A stretch of DNA of 64,000 bases from Tenderia sp965602225 (GCA_965602225.1 CBFCYE010000001.1:182654-246653); one strand, 5' to 3'; numbered from the stretch's first letter, positions 6,012-14,114 are shown. A program made the numbers and translations. The notes: generated from the letters alone by a model not told the origin.

Positions 6012-8606
6012 TCAATAATTTTTAACCGCCCTTTTTTCTCTACCAACTACCCGCAGCCGCTTCTCAATCTCCACCACCACAATCACGATCAGCGGTAACA
6101 AGAAACACACAGCCAGTTCCAGCATGCTCAGCGGTTGAGTATTAAAGATCGCGTTCAGTGCTGGCACATAGATCACACACAGTTGCAGCACTATGGTCAG
6201 CAACACCGCGCCTAGCAATGGCAGGTTGCTGAACAGGCCTAACTGCCACAGCGACTGTGTCTCTGAACGGATTGCCATCACCTGGGCCAGTTGGCAGAAG
6301 GTCAACACGGTGAAGACGATGGTTTGCCAGTTGTCCGATCCGTTACCAAAAGACCAGGCCTGGGCGGCCAGTGACAAGGCCGCAATTAACAGCCCGACCC
6401 AGAGCATGTGTTGCCACATGCCACCGGCAAAGATGCTTTCGTTGGGTGGGCGTGGTGGACGTTGCATAATATTGCGTTCGGCCGGTTCCGCCGCCAGGGC
6501 CAGACCGGGCAGACCGTCGGTGACCAGGTTGATCCAGAGGATGTGGATCGGTAGCAGCGGGATCGGCAGGCCGAGGAACGGCGCCAGGAATAACACCCAG
6601 ATCTCGCCCGAGTTGCTGGTCATGGTGTATTTGATGAATTTTCGGATGTTGTCGAAGATGCGCCGCCCTTCGCGCACGGCTTTGGTGATGGTGGCGAAGT
6701 TGTCGTCCAGCAACACCATGTCGGAGGCCTCACGGGCGACGTCGGTGCCCTTCTCACCCATGGCGACGCCGATGTCTGCCCGTTTCAAGGCTGGGGCATC
6801 GTTGACGCCATCGCCGGTCATGGCGCAGTACTCGCCTATTTCCTGTAGTGCCTGAACGATGCTGATCTTTTGTTCGGGGCTGACGCGGGCGTAGACACGC
6901 AGCTGAGACACTCGCTGCTGCAACTGCGCCATATTCAATCCCGCCAGCTCAGCGCCTGTCAGCAGCTGTTGGGCTGATTCAGCGATGCCCAGCCGTTTGG
7001 CGATGGCCAGTGCCGTGGCTGGGTGATCGCCGGTAATCATCACTGGGGTAATGCCAGCACTGAGGCAATCTTGCACCGCCTGAGGCACCTCGTCACGGGG
7101 TGGATCGATCAAGGCCACCAGGCCGAGAAAGTCTAGCTCGACCTCTAGGTTTGTTACATTGATCTCTGTTGGTAGTCTGTCCAGATTTCGACTAGCCAGG
7201 GCCAGAACGCGATAACCTTGCTTGGCCAGCGCCTCGGCCTGTTGCAACAAGGCCTGCTGATCAGCCGTTGGACATAAGGGCAGCAGCTGTTCCGGTGCAC
7301 CCTTGCAGAACAGCAATACCTCAGCGCCATTCTGATGCAGGGTCGACATCCGTTTGCGCCCGGAATCAAACGGCAGTTCGGCGATGCGCGGCAGTTGTTG
7401 CATTAAGACTTGTTTGTCATAGCCGTGAAACTTGGCGGCTTGATAAAGCGCCACCTCGGTGGGATCACCCTTGAGGCCTGCATCAGCCTCGTCAACATCA
7501 TTACTCAGGGCCAGTGCCTGACTAAATCGCAGTGCGGTCTCAGGAATGGATTCAGACACGACGCCATCAATAAAAAAGGATTCGGCAGTCATGCGGTTCT
7601 GGGTCAGGGTGCCGGTCTTGTCGGCGCAGATATAGGTGACCGAACCCAGCGTTTCAACTGCGGGCAAATTACGCACCAGCGCCTGATGCTTGATCATCCG
7701 CCAGGCACCCAACGCCAGGGCAACACTGATTACCGCCGGCAGCGCCTCGGGGATGGCCGCCACCGCCAGACTGACGGCGGTGAGAAACATCACCAGCATG
7801 GGTTCACCACGCAACAGACCAACCACAAAGATCACCGCACAAATCGCCAGCACCACCAGGGCCAGACGTTTACCAAACAGGGTCAACCGTTGTTGCAGCG
7901 GTGTTTTGCTATCGACGGTCTTTTGCAGCAGCTGTGCAATCTTGCCCAGCTCAGTGTTCATGCCGGTAGCCACCACCACACCGCGGGCGCGACCGTGATT
8001 GATTTGGCTGCCCTTGAAGGCCATGTTGCTGGCATCGGCGACGGCAAGTTCAGACTGATCGATAATATCTGTATGTTTGCTGACGCCTTGGGACTCACCT
8101 GTCAGCAGCGACTCATTGACCTCAAGGCTGGCAGACTCAATCAGACGCAGGTCGGCAGGCACCACATCCCCGGCCTCCAGCAACACCAGGTCACCCGGCA
8201 CCAGCTCGGCGGCAGAGAGTTCATTAATACGGCCATCGCGCACCACCCGCGCCAGCGGTGCTGCCATGGCCTTGAGTGCCGCCATGGCCTTTTCAGCCCG
8301 ATACTCCTGCACCGCTCCGATCACCGCATTCAGGACCACAATCACCAGAATGGCAATGGTATCGACGGCATCACCAACCAGGCCGGAGATCAGCGCCGCC
8401 GCCAGCAACACCATAATCATGAAGTCGCGAAACTGGTCGACAAACATGCGCCACAACGGCCGCCCCTTGCCCTCGTCCAATTGATTGTGGCCATACTCAA
8501 CCAGGCGCTGTTTGATGTCTGACTTGTTTAGGCCTTGCTCCAGGTCAGTGCCTAACTGCTGAGCCAGCTGTTCGTTGTTCAAGCTATGCCAGCGGGTTTG
8601 ACTCAT
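6012..8606 (-). CDS. P2A-type (calcium-type) cation-transporting ATPase
   Basis: ATP-driven cation pump of the inner membrane, 864 residues. Seen in order: TGES actuator motif (E171), PEALP in M4 (E287), phosphorylated D329 in CADKTGTLTQ, KGAPE in the nucleotide domain, MTGDGVNDAP (597-606), SNSGE in M5 (N665, E668) and NLVTDGLP in M6 (N693, T696, D697). The M4-M6 ligands match those that bind Ca2+ in SERCA, which favours Ca2+ (or Mn2+) efflux over K+ or H+ transport; this is inference from family knowledge. The gene overlaps the upstream VIT-like gene by 4 bases (ATGA). Its stop lies 3 bases from the end of the cassette array, so the array inserted immediately behind it. Confidence 0.93.
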   Translation of the reverse strand: MSQTRWHSLNNEQLAQQLGTDLEQGLNKSDIKQRLVEYGHNQLDEGKGRPLWRMFVDQFRDFMIMVLLAAALISGLVGDAVDTIAILVIVVLNAVIGAVQEYRAEKAMAALKAMAAPLARVVRDGRINELSAAELVPGDLVLLEAGDVVPADLRLIESASLEVNESLLTGESQGVSKHTDIIDQSELAVADASNMAFKGSQINHGRARGVVVATGMNTELGKIAQLLQKTVDSKTPLQQRLTLFGKRLALVVLAICAVIFVVGLLRGEPMLVMFLTAVSLAVAAIPEALPAVISVALALGAWRMIKHQALVRNLPAVETLGSVTYICADKTGTLTQNRMTAESFFIDGVVSESIPETALRFSQALALSNDVDEADAGLKGDPTEVALYQAAKFHGYDKQVLMQQLPRIAELPFDSGRKRMSTLHQNGAEVLLFCKGAPEQLLPLCPTADQQALLQQAEALAKQGYRVLALASRNLDRLPTEINVTNLEVELDFLGLVALIDPPRDEVPQAVQDCLSAGITPVMITGDHPATALAIAKRLGIAESAQQLLTGAELAGLNMAQLQQRVSQLRVYARVSPEQKISIVQALQEIGEYCAMTGDGVNDAPALKRADIGVAMGEKGTDVAREASDMVLLDDNFATITKAVREGRRIFDNIRKFIKYTMTSNSGEIWVLFLAPFLGLPIPLLPIHILWINLVTDGLPGLALAAEPAERNIMQRPPRPPNESIFAGGMWQHMLWVGLLIAALSLAAQAWSFGNGSDNWQTIVFTVLTFCQLAQVMAIRSETQSLWQLGLFSNLPLLGAVLLTIVLQLCVIYVPALNAIFNTQPLSMLELAVCFLLPLIVIVVVEIEKRLRVVGREKRAVKNY

Positions 8607-9205
8607 GGCTGAGCCATAAACTGATTCAAGAGAAAGATAATCAGCGCAGTAATCACCGCAATCAATAAGGCACGCACACCGGTCCAGAGCCAGAAATGGC
8701 CGCTCAATCGGCCGATAAAGACACCGAGCAGAAAGGCTAAGACCAGGGCAATAATAATCGCCAGATCAAGCGGCGAGATAATGACCAGGGACTCAGGCCA
8801 GAACTGCTGTTGAACCATGAATAAGGGAGTGAGAATCAACAGCGCCAACAGCAATGGCGATAGGCCGTTGACCAGGGCAATCAGCCACGGCATCAAGCGC
8901 GCAGCCTCAGCATGGGCGCTGTCATCGAGCGAGGTGACCATGGACTTTTCCAACTCTTGCAGTTCGTGTTGTTTCTCGGCCGCCTCACTGATGTAGGCGC
9001 TGGAAAGACCGCTCATGAACAAGGCCACGGCAGCGCCGACACAGGCACCGATCATCACTTCAATCGAGATGGCCGCACTGACACGAAACCCCATCAACAG
9101 GCCAAGCATGGCCAGCACGCCGTCAAAACCATTGGTGACAAAATAACGCCGGGCAATGCGGTGAGAATGACTCAGTTCAATCAGATAACGCAGCCGGGCA
9201 AACAT
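8603..9205 (-). CDS. VIT1/CCC1-like integral membrane protein
   Basis: 200-residue inner-membrane protein with about five hydrophobic segments (roughly 28-48, 50-70, 107-130, 143-165 and 175-197). The N-terminal stretch RRYFVTNGFDGVLAMLGLLMGF resembles the signature of the VIT1/CCC1 (DUF125-type) iron/manganese transporters and their prokaryotic relatives, and the AYISEAAEK segment also fits. Metal transport is inferred. It sits between the DUF211 gene (26-base gap) and the P2A ATPase (4-base overlap), so all three are probably one transcript and may handle one divalent cation. Confidence 0.8.
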   Translation of the reverse strand: MFARLRYLIELSHSHRIARRYFVTNGFDGVLAMLGLLMGFRVSAAISIEVMIGACVGAAVALFMSGLSSAYISEAAEKQHELQELEKSMVTSLDDSAHAEAARLMPWLIALVNGLSPLLLALLILTPLFMVQQQFWPESLVIISPLDLAIIIALVLAFLLGVFIGRLSGHFWLWTGVRALLIAVITALIIFLLNQFMAQP

Positions 9206-9231
9206 CTCTGATTCAATTCCTGTTAGTCGGA

Positions 9232-9501
9232 TTATTCAGCGGCTGCCTCACCCTGCACGTCTACTTCGTCGATGCTGTGCACCGATCCACCCATCGCCTC
9301 GATGTGATGGGTAATGGCATCAAAATCCAGCCGTTCACCAGTGATGCTGAGAATAATGCTTTGGGTCTTGTCGTCAATTTCCTGAACTAGCAGGTTGACC
9401 TGGCAACTGGCATCAAGATCAGCCAGCTGGCAGGCAAACTCCAGCGCATTGGGTTGATGGGGTTTTAGAACGTCCAAAACAATTCGAGTAACAATGGCCA
9501 T
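9232..9501 (-). CDS. DUF211 family protein
   Basis: 89-residue protein with the DUF211 pattern: IVTRIVLDVLKPHQPNALEFA near the N-terminus, then alternating beta strands (VNLLVQEID, SIILSITGE) and IEAMGGSVHSIDEV, a ferredoxin-like fold known mainly from archaea and some bacteria. Its function is unknown. I chose ATG 9501 because AGGTG lies about 7 bases upstream and family members begin there; the longer frame from 9549 has no support. It is the first gene of the operon with the VIT-like and ATPase genes, which suggests a role in sensing or regulating metal transport. Confidence 0.85.
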   Translation of the reverse strand: MAIVTRIVLDVLKPHQPNALEFACQLADLDASCQVNLLVQEIDDKTQSIILSITGERLDFDAITHHIEAMGGSVHSIDEVDVQGEAAAE

Positions 9502-9529
9502 AAAGACACCTGGGGTAAGACGAAAAAGC

Positions 9530-9558
9530 ATTATAAAAACAACTACCACAAGGCCTAA
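9530..9558 (-). promoter_or_regulatory. Likely promoter of the DUF211-VIT-ATPase operon
   Basis: Reading the minus strand, TTAGGC (complement of 9553-9558) and a consensus TATAAT (complement of 9530-9535) are separated by 17 bases, about 30 bases before the DUF211 ATG. The -10 is perfect and the -35 weak, which suits an activated or regulated promoter. Confidence 0.5.
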
Positions 9559-9594
9559 AGCTGTAACTTGGATAGCTAACTGTTATTTATATCT

Positions 9595-9604
9595 AGAATA
9601 TTCT
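9595..9604. promoter_or_regulatory. Short palindrome AGAATATTCT in the divergent region
   Basis: A perfect 10-base palindrome in the AT-rich 296-base region between the DUF211 gene and the Crp/Fnr gene, upstream of the predicted minus-strand promoter. It could be an operator, but at this length in AT-rich DNA chance is a real alternative. The rest of the gap holds no gene. Confidence 0.25.
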
Positions 9605-9797
9605 TATAGCCATTAAAGATAAAGCCTTACATACAGTAAACCGTAACTGGTTCTACAATGAAATGAGCCTGCATTGATCTACCCAATAACAGCGGTTGTT
9701 ATCAAACCCGATAATAAACAGCGTAATACGCACTCATAATTGTGCCGACATATTAAGTGTAAAGCTCAAGTTTGTAATTTATTTTCAGGAGCTAGCA

Positions 9798-10475
9798 ATG
9801 CACAGCATTACGGTTGACACAGTACTCCGAATGATTCCGAGCCTTGCTGGAGTTGAGTCCAAGCTATTAAATGAAACAGCCCAACTATCTCGGCTCATCA
9901 ATCTAAAACCAGGACAGCGCCTCTTTAGTGAAGGTGAGGCCTGTTTATATCAAACCATAATATTAAAAGGAAAAATAAGGATTCAAAAGGCCTCCAGTGA
10001 TGGTCGCGAGATCATACTCAATCACCTGGAACAAGGTCAGCAATGCAGCCTGTGCAACACCTGCCTGCTTGGAAAAAAACACTATCCTGCTGATGCAATT
10101 GCAGAAACTGACAGCGAGTGTCTGCTAGTGCCGCGGCAACAGTTTTATCAAATACTGGATCATGCACCTGACTTCCGGCACCAACTGTTCAATGAAATCG
10201 AACATGATATGCATCATTTAATTCATCAATTAGAGGAGCTCGCATTCGGCCATATGGACCAGCGTTTGGCAACACTACTTTTGCAGTATGGAAAAAATGA
10301 AAACCCTATCCACACCACTCATCAAGCATTGGCAACCGAGCTTGGCACAGCACGTGAAGTCATTAGCCGCCTGTTAAAAGACTTTGAGCACCATCAATAC
10401 ATCCAGCTGAAACGCTGCAATATATTTATAAAACAAGCTGCTGCACTTGAGGAAATTTCTTTTCGCTATCTGTGA
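9798..10475 (+). CDS. Crp/Fnr-family transcriptional regulator
   Basis: 225-residue regulator. A cNMP-binding-type beta barrel (about 25-115) is followed by a long dimer helix and a C-terminal winged helix. The recognition helix GTAREVISRLLKDF (183-196) carries R186, E187 and R191, the positions that in CRP read TGTGA half-sites, plus S190 as in FNR. There is no N-terminal four-Cys cluster motif, so it is not FNR itself. Instead C83, C86 and C89 (CSLCNTC) lie in the barrel and could sense redox or sulfur species. I chose ATG 9798 because AGGAG precedes it; an upstream frame from 9696 lacks support. Its stop codon overlaps a palindromic operator-like site in front of the DUF2892 gene, suggesting it regulates that gene. 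Confidence 0.9.
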   Translation: MHSITVDTVLRMIPSLAGVESKLLNETAQLSRLINLKPGQRLFSEGEACLYQTIILKGKIRIQKASSDGREIILNHLEQGQQCSLCNTCLLGKKHYPADAIAETDSECLLVPRQQFYQILDHAPDFRHQLFNEIEHDMHHLIHQLEELAFGHMDQRLATLLLQYGKNENPIHTTHQALATELGTAREVISRLLKDFEHHQYIQLKRCNIFIKQAAALEEISFRYL

Positions 10476-10485
10476 CAATGTCACA
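10471..10485. promoter_or_regulatory. Palindromic operator TGTGACA-A-TGTCACA
   Basis: A perfect 7-1-7 inverted repeat with CRP-type TGTGA half-sites, centred at 10478 and overlapping the stop of the regulator gene. A TATATT at 10508-10513 would put a start near 10520, placing the centre near -42, the class II activator position. The recognition helix of the upstream regulator fits this half-site. Confidence 0.55.
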
Positions 10486-10546
10486 GACAAATCATCGACC
10501 ATGGGACTATATTGATAATGCATTACTAACCGAATGGAGGTGAATC

Positions 10547-10903
10547 ATGCACACACTACATCAATCACTGGGCGCTGCCCAAAACCTTGGTTGGATAGAT
10601 CGCTCTTTACGTCTAATTGTTGGCGCTGCATTAATAGCTGTTGTACTGATAGAACTTGGACAGGGCAACACGCTAGGCTTGCTGGCATATTTGCCAATCG
10701 TTGCTATTTATCCTTTGTTAAGTGGCATCCTTGGTTGGGATCCACTTTATGCCGCTGGTCATATCAAAAGCTGTGACACATCGTCACGCAACAAATGTGG
10801 CACCTATCTCTTCGAGGTAGAGTCTGCCATAGGTAAAGATGTGGCCTGTAACGATGGATATGACTGCAGCCTGTCTGGCAATGAGAAGGCTCATCAAAAA
10901 TGA
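10547..10903 (+). CDS. DUF2892 (YgaP-type) membrane protein with Cys-rich tail
   Basis: 118 residues. The N-terminal 75 form a DUF2892 module with two hydrophobic helices, typical of the membrane part of YgaP rhodanese proteins (WIDRSLRLIVGAAL..., GWDPLYAAGHI). The tail is hydrophilic with four Cys (SCDTSSRNKC, VACNDGYDC) that could bind a metal or form disulfides. GGAGGTGA (10536-10543) is a strong ribosome binding site for ATG 10547. DUF2892 genes often accompany sulfur or redox metabolism genes. The Crp/Fnr regulator upstream and the palindrome between them suggest a regulated pair. Confidence 0.85.
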   Translation: MHTLHQSLGAAQNLGWIDRSLRLIVGAALIAVVLIELGQGNTLGLLAYLPIVAIYPLLSGILGWDPLYAAGHIKSCDTSSRNKCGTYLFEVESAIGKDVACNDGYDCSLSGNEKAHQK

Positions 10904-10919
10904 ACCAGACTGTGCGCTT

Positions 10920-10938
10920 GGCCGCTCTTGCAGCGGCC
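10920..10938 (+). terminator. Stem-loop after the DUF2892 gene
   Basis: GGCCGCT (10920-10926) and AGCGGCC (10932-10938) form a perfect 7-bp GC-rich stem with a 5-base loop, 17 bases after the stop. There is no T-run, so it may stabilise the mRNA end rather than terminate on its own. Confidence 0.4.
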
Positions 10939-11088
10939 AGGCCTGGCTGACAGTCCCCAGTTCTTGAGTAGCCTAAACCATGCAATAGGCTATTCCTGGT
11001 ATTCCATCCTGAGCCATTTTCTCTATAAAAATGTTAAAAAATTCCAGACGCAAAAATGCTAAGATATTTTTAAAATATCAAGGGAAAT

Positions 11089-11583
11089 TTGAATCGAATG
11101 AAAAATACCATTGTTGTTGTCCTACTGCTCATGCTCTATGGCTGCAGCATGAGCAGCCAAATCTCAGGTTCACATGTATCGCTCAATTCCACAGGCAGCG
11201 CACTTCAGGCCATCCCCCCTGAAGAGGTAACGATCTTTCTGCAACCGCCTGAATCCAAACACCAGGCAATTGCCCTGCTTAGTGCCAGCGCAACCATTAG
11301 CGGTTATTCGGATGTCGCGGCCATGGAAGCCGAAGTGCTTGAAGAGCTGCGCCGTCAGGCCGCCAGTATTGGTGCCAATGGGGTAATGGATATTGTTAGA
11401 GAGGTCATGGTCGGCGACAAGGTCATCACCACCAATACCTGGGGGATGACGGCAAGACCAAGACATGAACTCAGCACACAGAATCAACTAAGACTGCTGC
11501 CCCTCAACAGGCAACGTCACAGTGTTGTCACTTCTGATTATCTAATCATCTATCGCGGCCAGGCTATCAGCTACGAAAAATAA
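11089..11583 (+). CDS. Lipoprotein of unknown function
   Basis: 164-residue protein with signal peptide MKNTIVVVLLLMLYGC and lipobox L-Y-G-C, so lipidated and envelope-anchored. The middle carries ALLSASATISGYSDVAAMEAEVLEELRRQAASIGANGVMD, a pattern common in small bacterial lipoproteins with a heavy-metal-binding-like (YbjQ-type) fold. The start is TTG 11089 (AAGGG 5 bases upstream) or ATG 11098, where the signal peptide proper begins. It is convergent with truD; the stops are 15 bases apart. Confidence 0.75.
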   Translation: MNRMKNTIVVVLLLMLYGCSMSSQISGSHVSLNSTGSALQAIPPEEVTIFLQPPESKHQAIALLSASATISGYSDVAAMEAEVLEELRRQAASIGANGVMDIVREVMVGDKVITTNTWGMTARPRHELSTQNQLRLLPLNRQRHSVVTSDYLIIYRGQAISYEK

Positions 11584-11598
11584 ATCGAGCTAGCCGTT

Positions 11599-12615
11599 CT
11601 AGCGGCAGAGTAAAAGTTCGCGTAATACCGAGGTGGCGTAACTGCCTGATGAGAGAAAAAAACTCAGCGTTAAACTGTTGTCATCAAGCTGCCATTCAAG
11701 ATTGCTAACCGGCAGGCGCAAGGCACGGCGTTCCTGCTTCATTCCCGCCTTCTCAAGCCCGTCGCAAAACAGCGCAAAATTATCAGCGCACTGTTGTTCC
11801 AGCTGCAACGCATCTGCGGCACTGGGCAAACTTCCCCGGCCCCATAATGGCCCGGTAGGATGAATATCAAACTCGGCTATTCTGCGCTTGATCTCATCAT
11901 CGACGCCTTCAACGCTAAACACACTATGACTGCCGTTGAGCATCATCAAATCACCAACCAGAGGCTGGTTCCAGTTGGCTGCTGCAACACGCAAAGACAG
12001 CACCTCATTAAAAATCGCAGAGCGCGCGGCAGAGAGATACATGCTGCGTTTGTTTCTATCCTTAACCTTGAACTCAGCATTGAACAAACCCGTTGCCTTG
12101 GCCAGGTTGTCACGACCAAAGCGTTGTTCGCCAAAGTAGTTAGGCACTCCCATGCTGCTGATGCTTTGCAGGCGTTGTTCAAGTGATGCGGTATCGCCAT
12201 CCAGGTCACGCACCACAAGCTTGAATTGATTACCCTTGAGACTGCCACGGCGCAGCTTGCGATTGTGACGCACTACCTCTAATACTTCGACCTCGTCACT
12301 GTTTAGCTGTGACCAATCAGGTTCGGCCTTATTAGAGAGATAAACACTAAACCATTGCGTCGTCACGGCATGGCGGTCTTTAAGACCGGCATAACTAACA
12401 TCCATATTTTTCACGCCAGCCAGGCGAACAATCTGCTTGGCAATAAAGTCGGTATTGGCGTTGCGTTTGCGGATGTGCAGGCAGGCGTGTTCACCCTCGC
12501 CCGATAGATCAAAACCCAGATCTTCATCGACCTGAAAGTCTTCCGGCTGACTGCGAATTACACCACTGACCTCGGGTTTACCAAGGGCATAGGCTAGATG
12601 TTCAGTTGCAGACAT
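11599..12615 (-). CDS. truD: tRNA pseudouridine(13) synthase TruD
   Basis: Isomerises U13 of tRNA-Glu to pseudouridine in the cytoplasm. Features are the N-terminal PEDFQVDE motif, the catalytic D80 in AGLKDRHAVTTQWFS (same number as in E. coli), NYFGEQRFGR and the inserted TRUD domain. I chose ATG 12615, giving 338 residues and the family N-terminus MSATEHLAYALGKP; the open frame runs upstream to 12741 but overlaps ispF and is not conserved-looking. It is the last gene of the pyrG operon, 4 bases after ispF, the same order as ispD-ispF-truD in E. coli. Confidence 0.96.
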   Translation of the reverse strand: MSATEHLAYALGKPEVSGVIRSQPEDFQVDEDLGFDLSGEGEHACLHIRKRNANTDFIAKQIVRLAGVKNMDVSYAGLKDRHAVTTQWFSVYLSNKAEPDWSQLNSDEVEVLEVVRHNRKLRRGSLKGNQFKLVVRDLDGDTASLEQRLQSISSMGVPNYFGEQRFGRDNLAKATGLFNAEFKVKDRNKRSMYLSAARSAIFNEVLSLRVAAANWNQPLVGDLMMLNGSHSVFSVEGVDDEIKRRIAEFDIHPTGPLWGRGSLPSAADALQLEQQCADNFALFCDGLEKAGMKQERRALRLPVSNLEWQLDDNSLTLSFFLSSGSYATSVLRELLLCR

Positions 12616-12619
12616 GGGT

Positions 12620-13099
12620 TTAGTCTTCCAGTTCGTTAAGCAGCACGACCGCATGGGTGGCGATGCCTTCTTTGCGGCCGGAAAAACCCAGCCCTTCAGT
12701 GGTAGTGGCCTTGATGTTGAGACGTGATTCGTTGACTTCAAGATCAGCAGCCAACAACTTTTTCATTTGCGCTAGGTGCGGCATCATCTTCGGTGCCTGG
12801 GCGATGATGGTGATATCGGCATTGCCAACACTGTAGCCATCGGTTTTGAGTTTGCTCATCACATCGCGCAGCAAAATACGGCTATCGATATTTTTAAAAT
12901 CTGCACTGCTATCAGGAAAGTGACCACCGATGTCGCCCAAACCGGCAGCACCAAGCAGCGCATCTATCAGGGCGTGAATCACCACATCACCATCGGAATG
13001 AGCCAACATGCCCAGTTCATAATCAATCTTGACGCCACCTAGAATCAGGTCACGTTCGGGGGCAAACTTGTGGACATCATAGCCGTGACCTATTCTCAT
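12620..13099 (-). CDS. ispF: 2-C-methyl-D-erythritol 2,4-cyclodiphosphate synthase
   Basis: Forms MEcPP from CDP-ME 2-phosphate in the MEP isoprenoid pathway. The 159-residue protein has the metal-binding DVH in IGHGYDVHKF, AHSDGDVVIHA, and the C-terminal TTTEGLGFSGRKEGIA. Its ATG overlaps the ispD stop by one base, so the two are translationally coupled. Confidence 0.98.
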   Translation of the reverse strand: MRIGHGYDVHKFAPERDLILGGVKIDYELGMLAHSDGDVVIHALIDALLGAAGLGDIGGHFPDSSADFKNIDSRILLRDVMSKLKTDGYSVGNADITIIAQAPKMMPHLAQMKKLLAADLEVNESRLNIKATTTEGLGFSGRKEGIATHAVVLLNELED

Positions 13100-13806
13100 C
13101 AGTTCTTCTCCTGTTGGGCCAGATACATCTCGGCCAAGGATAAATCTTCCGGGCGGGTGATCTTGATGTTGTCACCACGTCCAGCAATCATGCGTGGCTG
13201 CAAACTAATATGTTCGATGGCGGAGGCATCATCAGTCACCAGAAAACCATCTGCCAACGCACTCTGCAATGCCAGTTGCAGCTGACCCAACCTAAACATC
13301 TGTGGTGTCAGGGCGCGCCAGAGGTGTTCACGACAAACGGTTTCCAAGACATCGTCATCGCCGCTGGTGCGCTTCATGGTATCGGCCACCGGCAGTCCCA
13401 ACAGACCACCGACTGGATGATCCTTTAACACATCAATCATGTGGCTGATGTCTGCGTGGTGGATACAGGGACGGGCGGCATCATGCACCAGCACCCAGTC
13501 ATTCGCATCGGCAATACCACTCAACAACTGCAAACCATTGAGCACAGAATGACAACGCTCTGCGCCACCCTCGGCGACATGAATATTGTTATAGCCAGTC
13601 AGGTCGAGTTGCTGCCAGTGTTCGTCACCAGAACTAATCGCTACAACTACGCCACTGATTTGCGGATGACTACAGAGGCGTGACAAGGTGTGTTCGATGA
13701 CGGTCTGACCGTGCAGTTGCAGATATTGTTTTGGCACAGCCGCAGCCATACGACTGCCGACTCCGGCAGCGGGCACTACGCACCAAAATTTATTCAGGCT
13801 GCTCAT
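13099..13806 (-). CDS. ispD: 2-C-methyl-D-erythritol 4-phosphate cytidylyltransferase
   Basis: Transfers CMP to MEP, the third step of the MEP pathway. The 235 residues start with the glycine-rich nucleotide loop PAAGVGSRMAAAVPKQY and contain VLVHDAARPC and the C-terminal ITRPEDLSLAE. The 5' end overlaps ftsB by 17 bases and the 3' end touches ispF, a compact arrangement typical of this operon. Confidence 0.98.
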   Translation of the reverse strand: MSSLNKFWCVVPAAGVGSRMAAAVPKQYLQLHGQTVIEHTLSRLCSHPQISGVVVAISSGDEHWQQLDLTGYNNIHVAEGGAERCHSVLNGLQLLSGIADANDWVLVHDAARPCIHHADISHMIDVLKDHPVGGLLGLPVADTMKRTSGDDDVLETVCREHLWRALTPQMFRLGQLQLALQSALADGFLVTDDASAIEHISLQPRMIAGRGDNIKITRPEDLSLAEMYLAQQEKN

Positions 13807-14071
13807 CGATAATCTGGAAGAAGGTTTCGTTTGGTTTGATCATGCCCAGCTCACTGCGGGCACGTTCTTCTATGGCTTCAACACCCTTCTTGAGGTCTTG
13901 CACCTCAGCATCCAGGGCGTCATTACGTTCACGCTGTTTGGTATTGCTTGCGGTCTGTTTCTCTATCGCCTGTTTCAGGCGTGAGACCTCGGCCAGACTG
14001 CCCTGCCCCACCCAAAGCTTATACTGCAATGCCAGCAGTATTATAAACAAGATGGCGCTTATCCATTTCAT
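13790..14071 (-). CDS. ftsB: Cell division protein FtsB
   Basis: Bitopic divisome protein of the FtsQLB complex. The 93 residues have one N-terminal membrane helix (about 3-20), the conserved QYKLWVGQGS just after it, and a periplasmic coiled coil rich in Glu, Lys and Arg, ending with ERARSELGMIKPNETFFQI. I chose ATG 14071 because it gives the family N-terminus; the longer frame from 14104 would place residues inside the terminator hairpin. It lies between eno and ispD as in most Gammaproteobacteria. Confidence 0.95.
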   Translation of the reverse strand: MKWISAILFIILLALQYKLWVGQGSLAEVSRLKQAIEKQTASNTKQRERNDALDAEVQDLKKGVEAIEERARSELGMIKPNETFFQIIDEQPE

Positions 14072-14080
14072 TTCAGACAG

Positions 14081-14114
14081 ATAATAAAACGCCGCCGTGA
14101 ACAAACACGGCGGC
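14081..14114 (-). terminator. Intrinsic terminator/attenuator between eno and ftsB
   Basis: On the minus strand GCCGCCGTG and CACGGCGGC (14091-14099 and 14106-14114) form a perfect 9-bp stem with a 6-base loop, followed by GTTTTATTAT. It ends 10 bases before the ftsB ATG, so it would end most eno transcripts and lower expression of ftsB-ispD-ispF-truD. Confidence 0.75.

Noticed and set aside
7410..8522. Long plus-strand open frame (370 codons) inside the ATPase gene
   Set aside because: It is antisense to the conserved P-type ATPase, rich in His/Gln/Arg as expected for a reverse-frame shadow, and has no ribosome binding site or family pattern.
9660..9730. FNR box (TTGAT-N4-ATCAA) upstream of the Crp/Fnr gene
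   Set aside because: TTGAT is present in TTGATCTACCCAAT but the second half-site does not match; not supported.
10764..10985. Minus-strand 73-codon frame opposite DUF2892
   Set aside because: Antisense shadow over a gene with a strong ribosome binding site; no start signal.
12616..12741. N-terminal extension of truD
   Set aside because: It overlaps ispF in another frame and does not resemble TruD N-termini; ATG 12615 fits.
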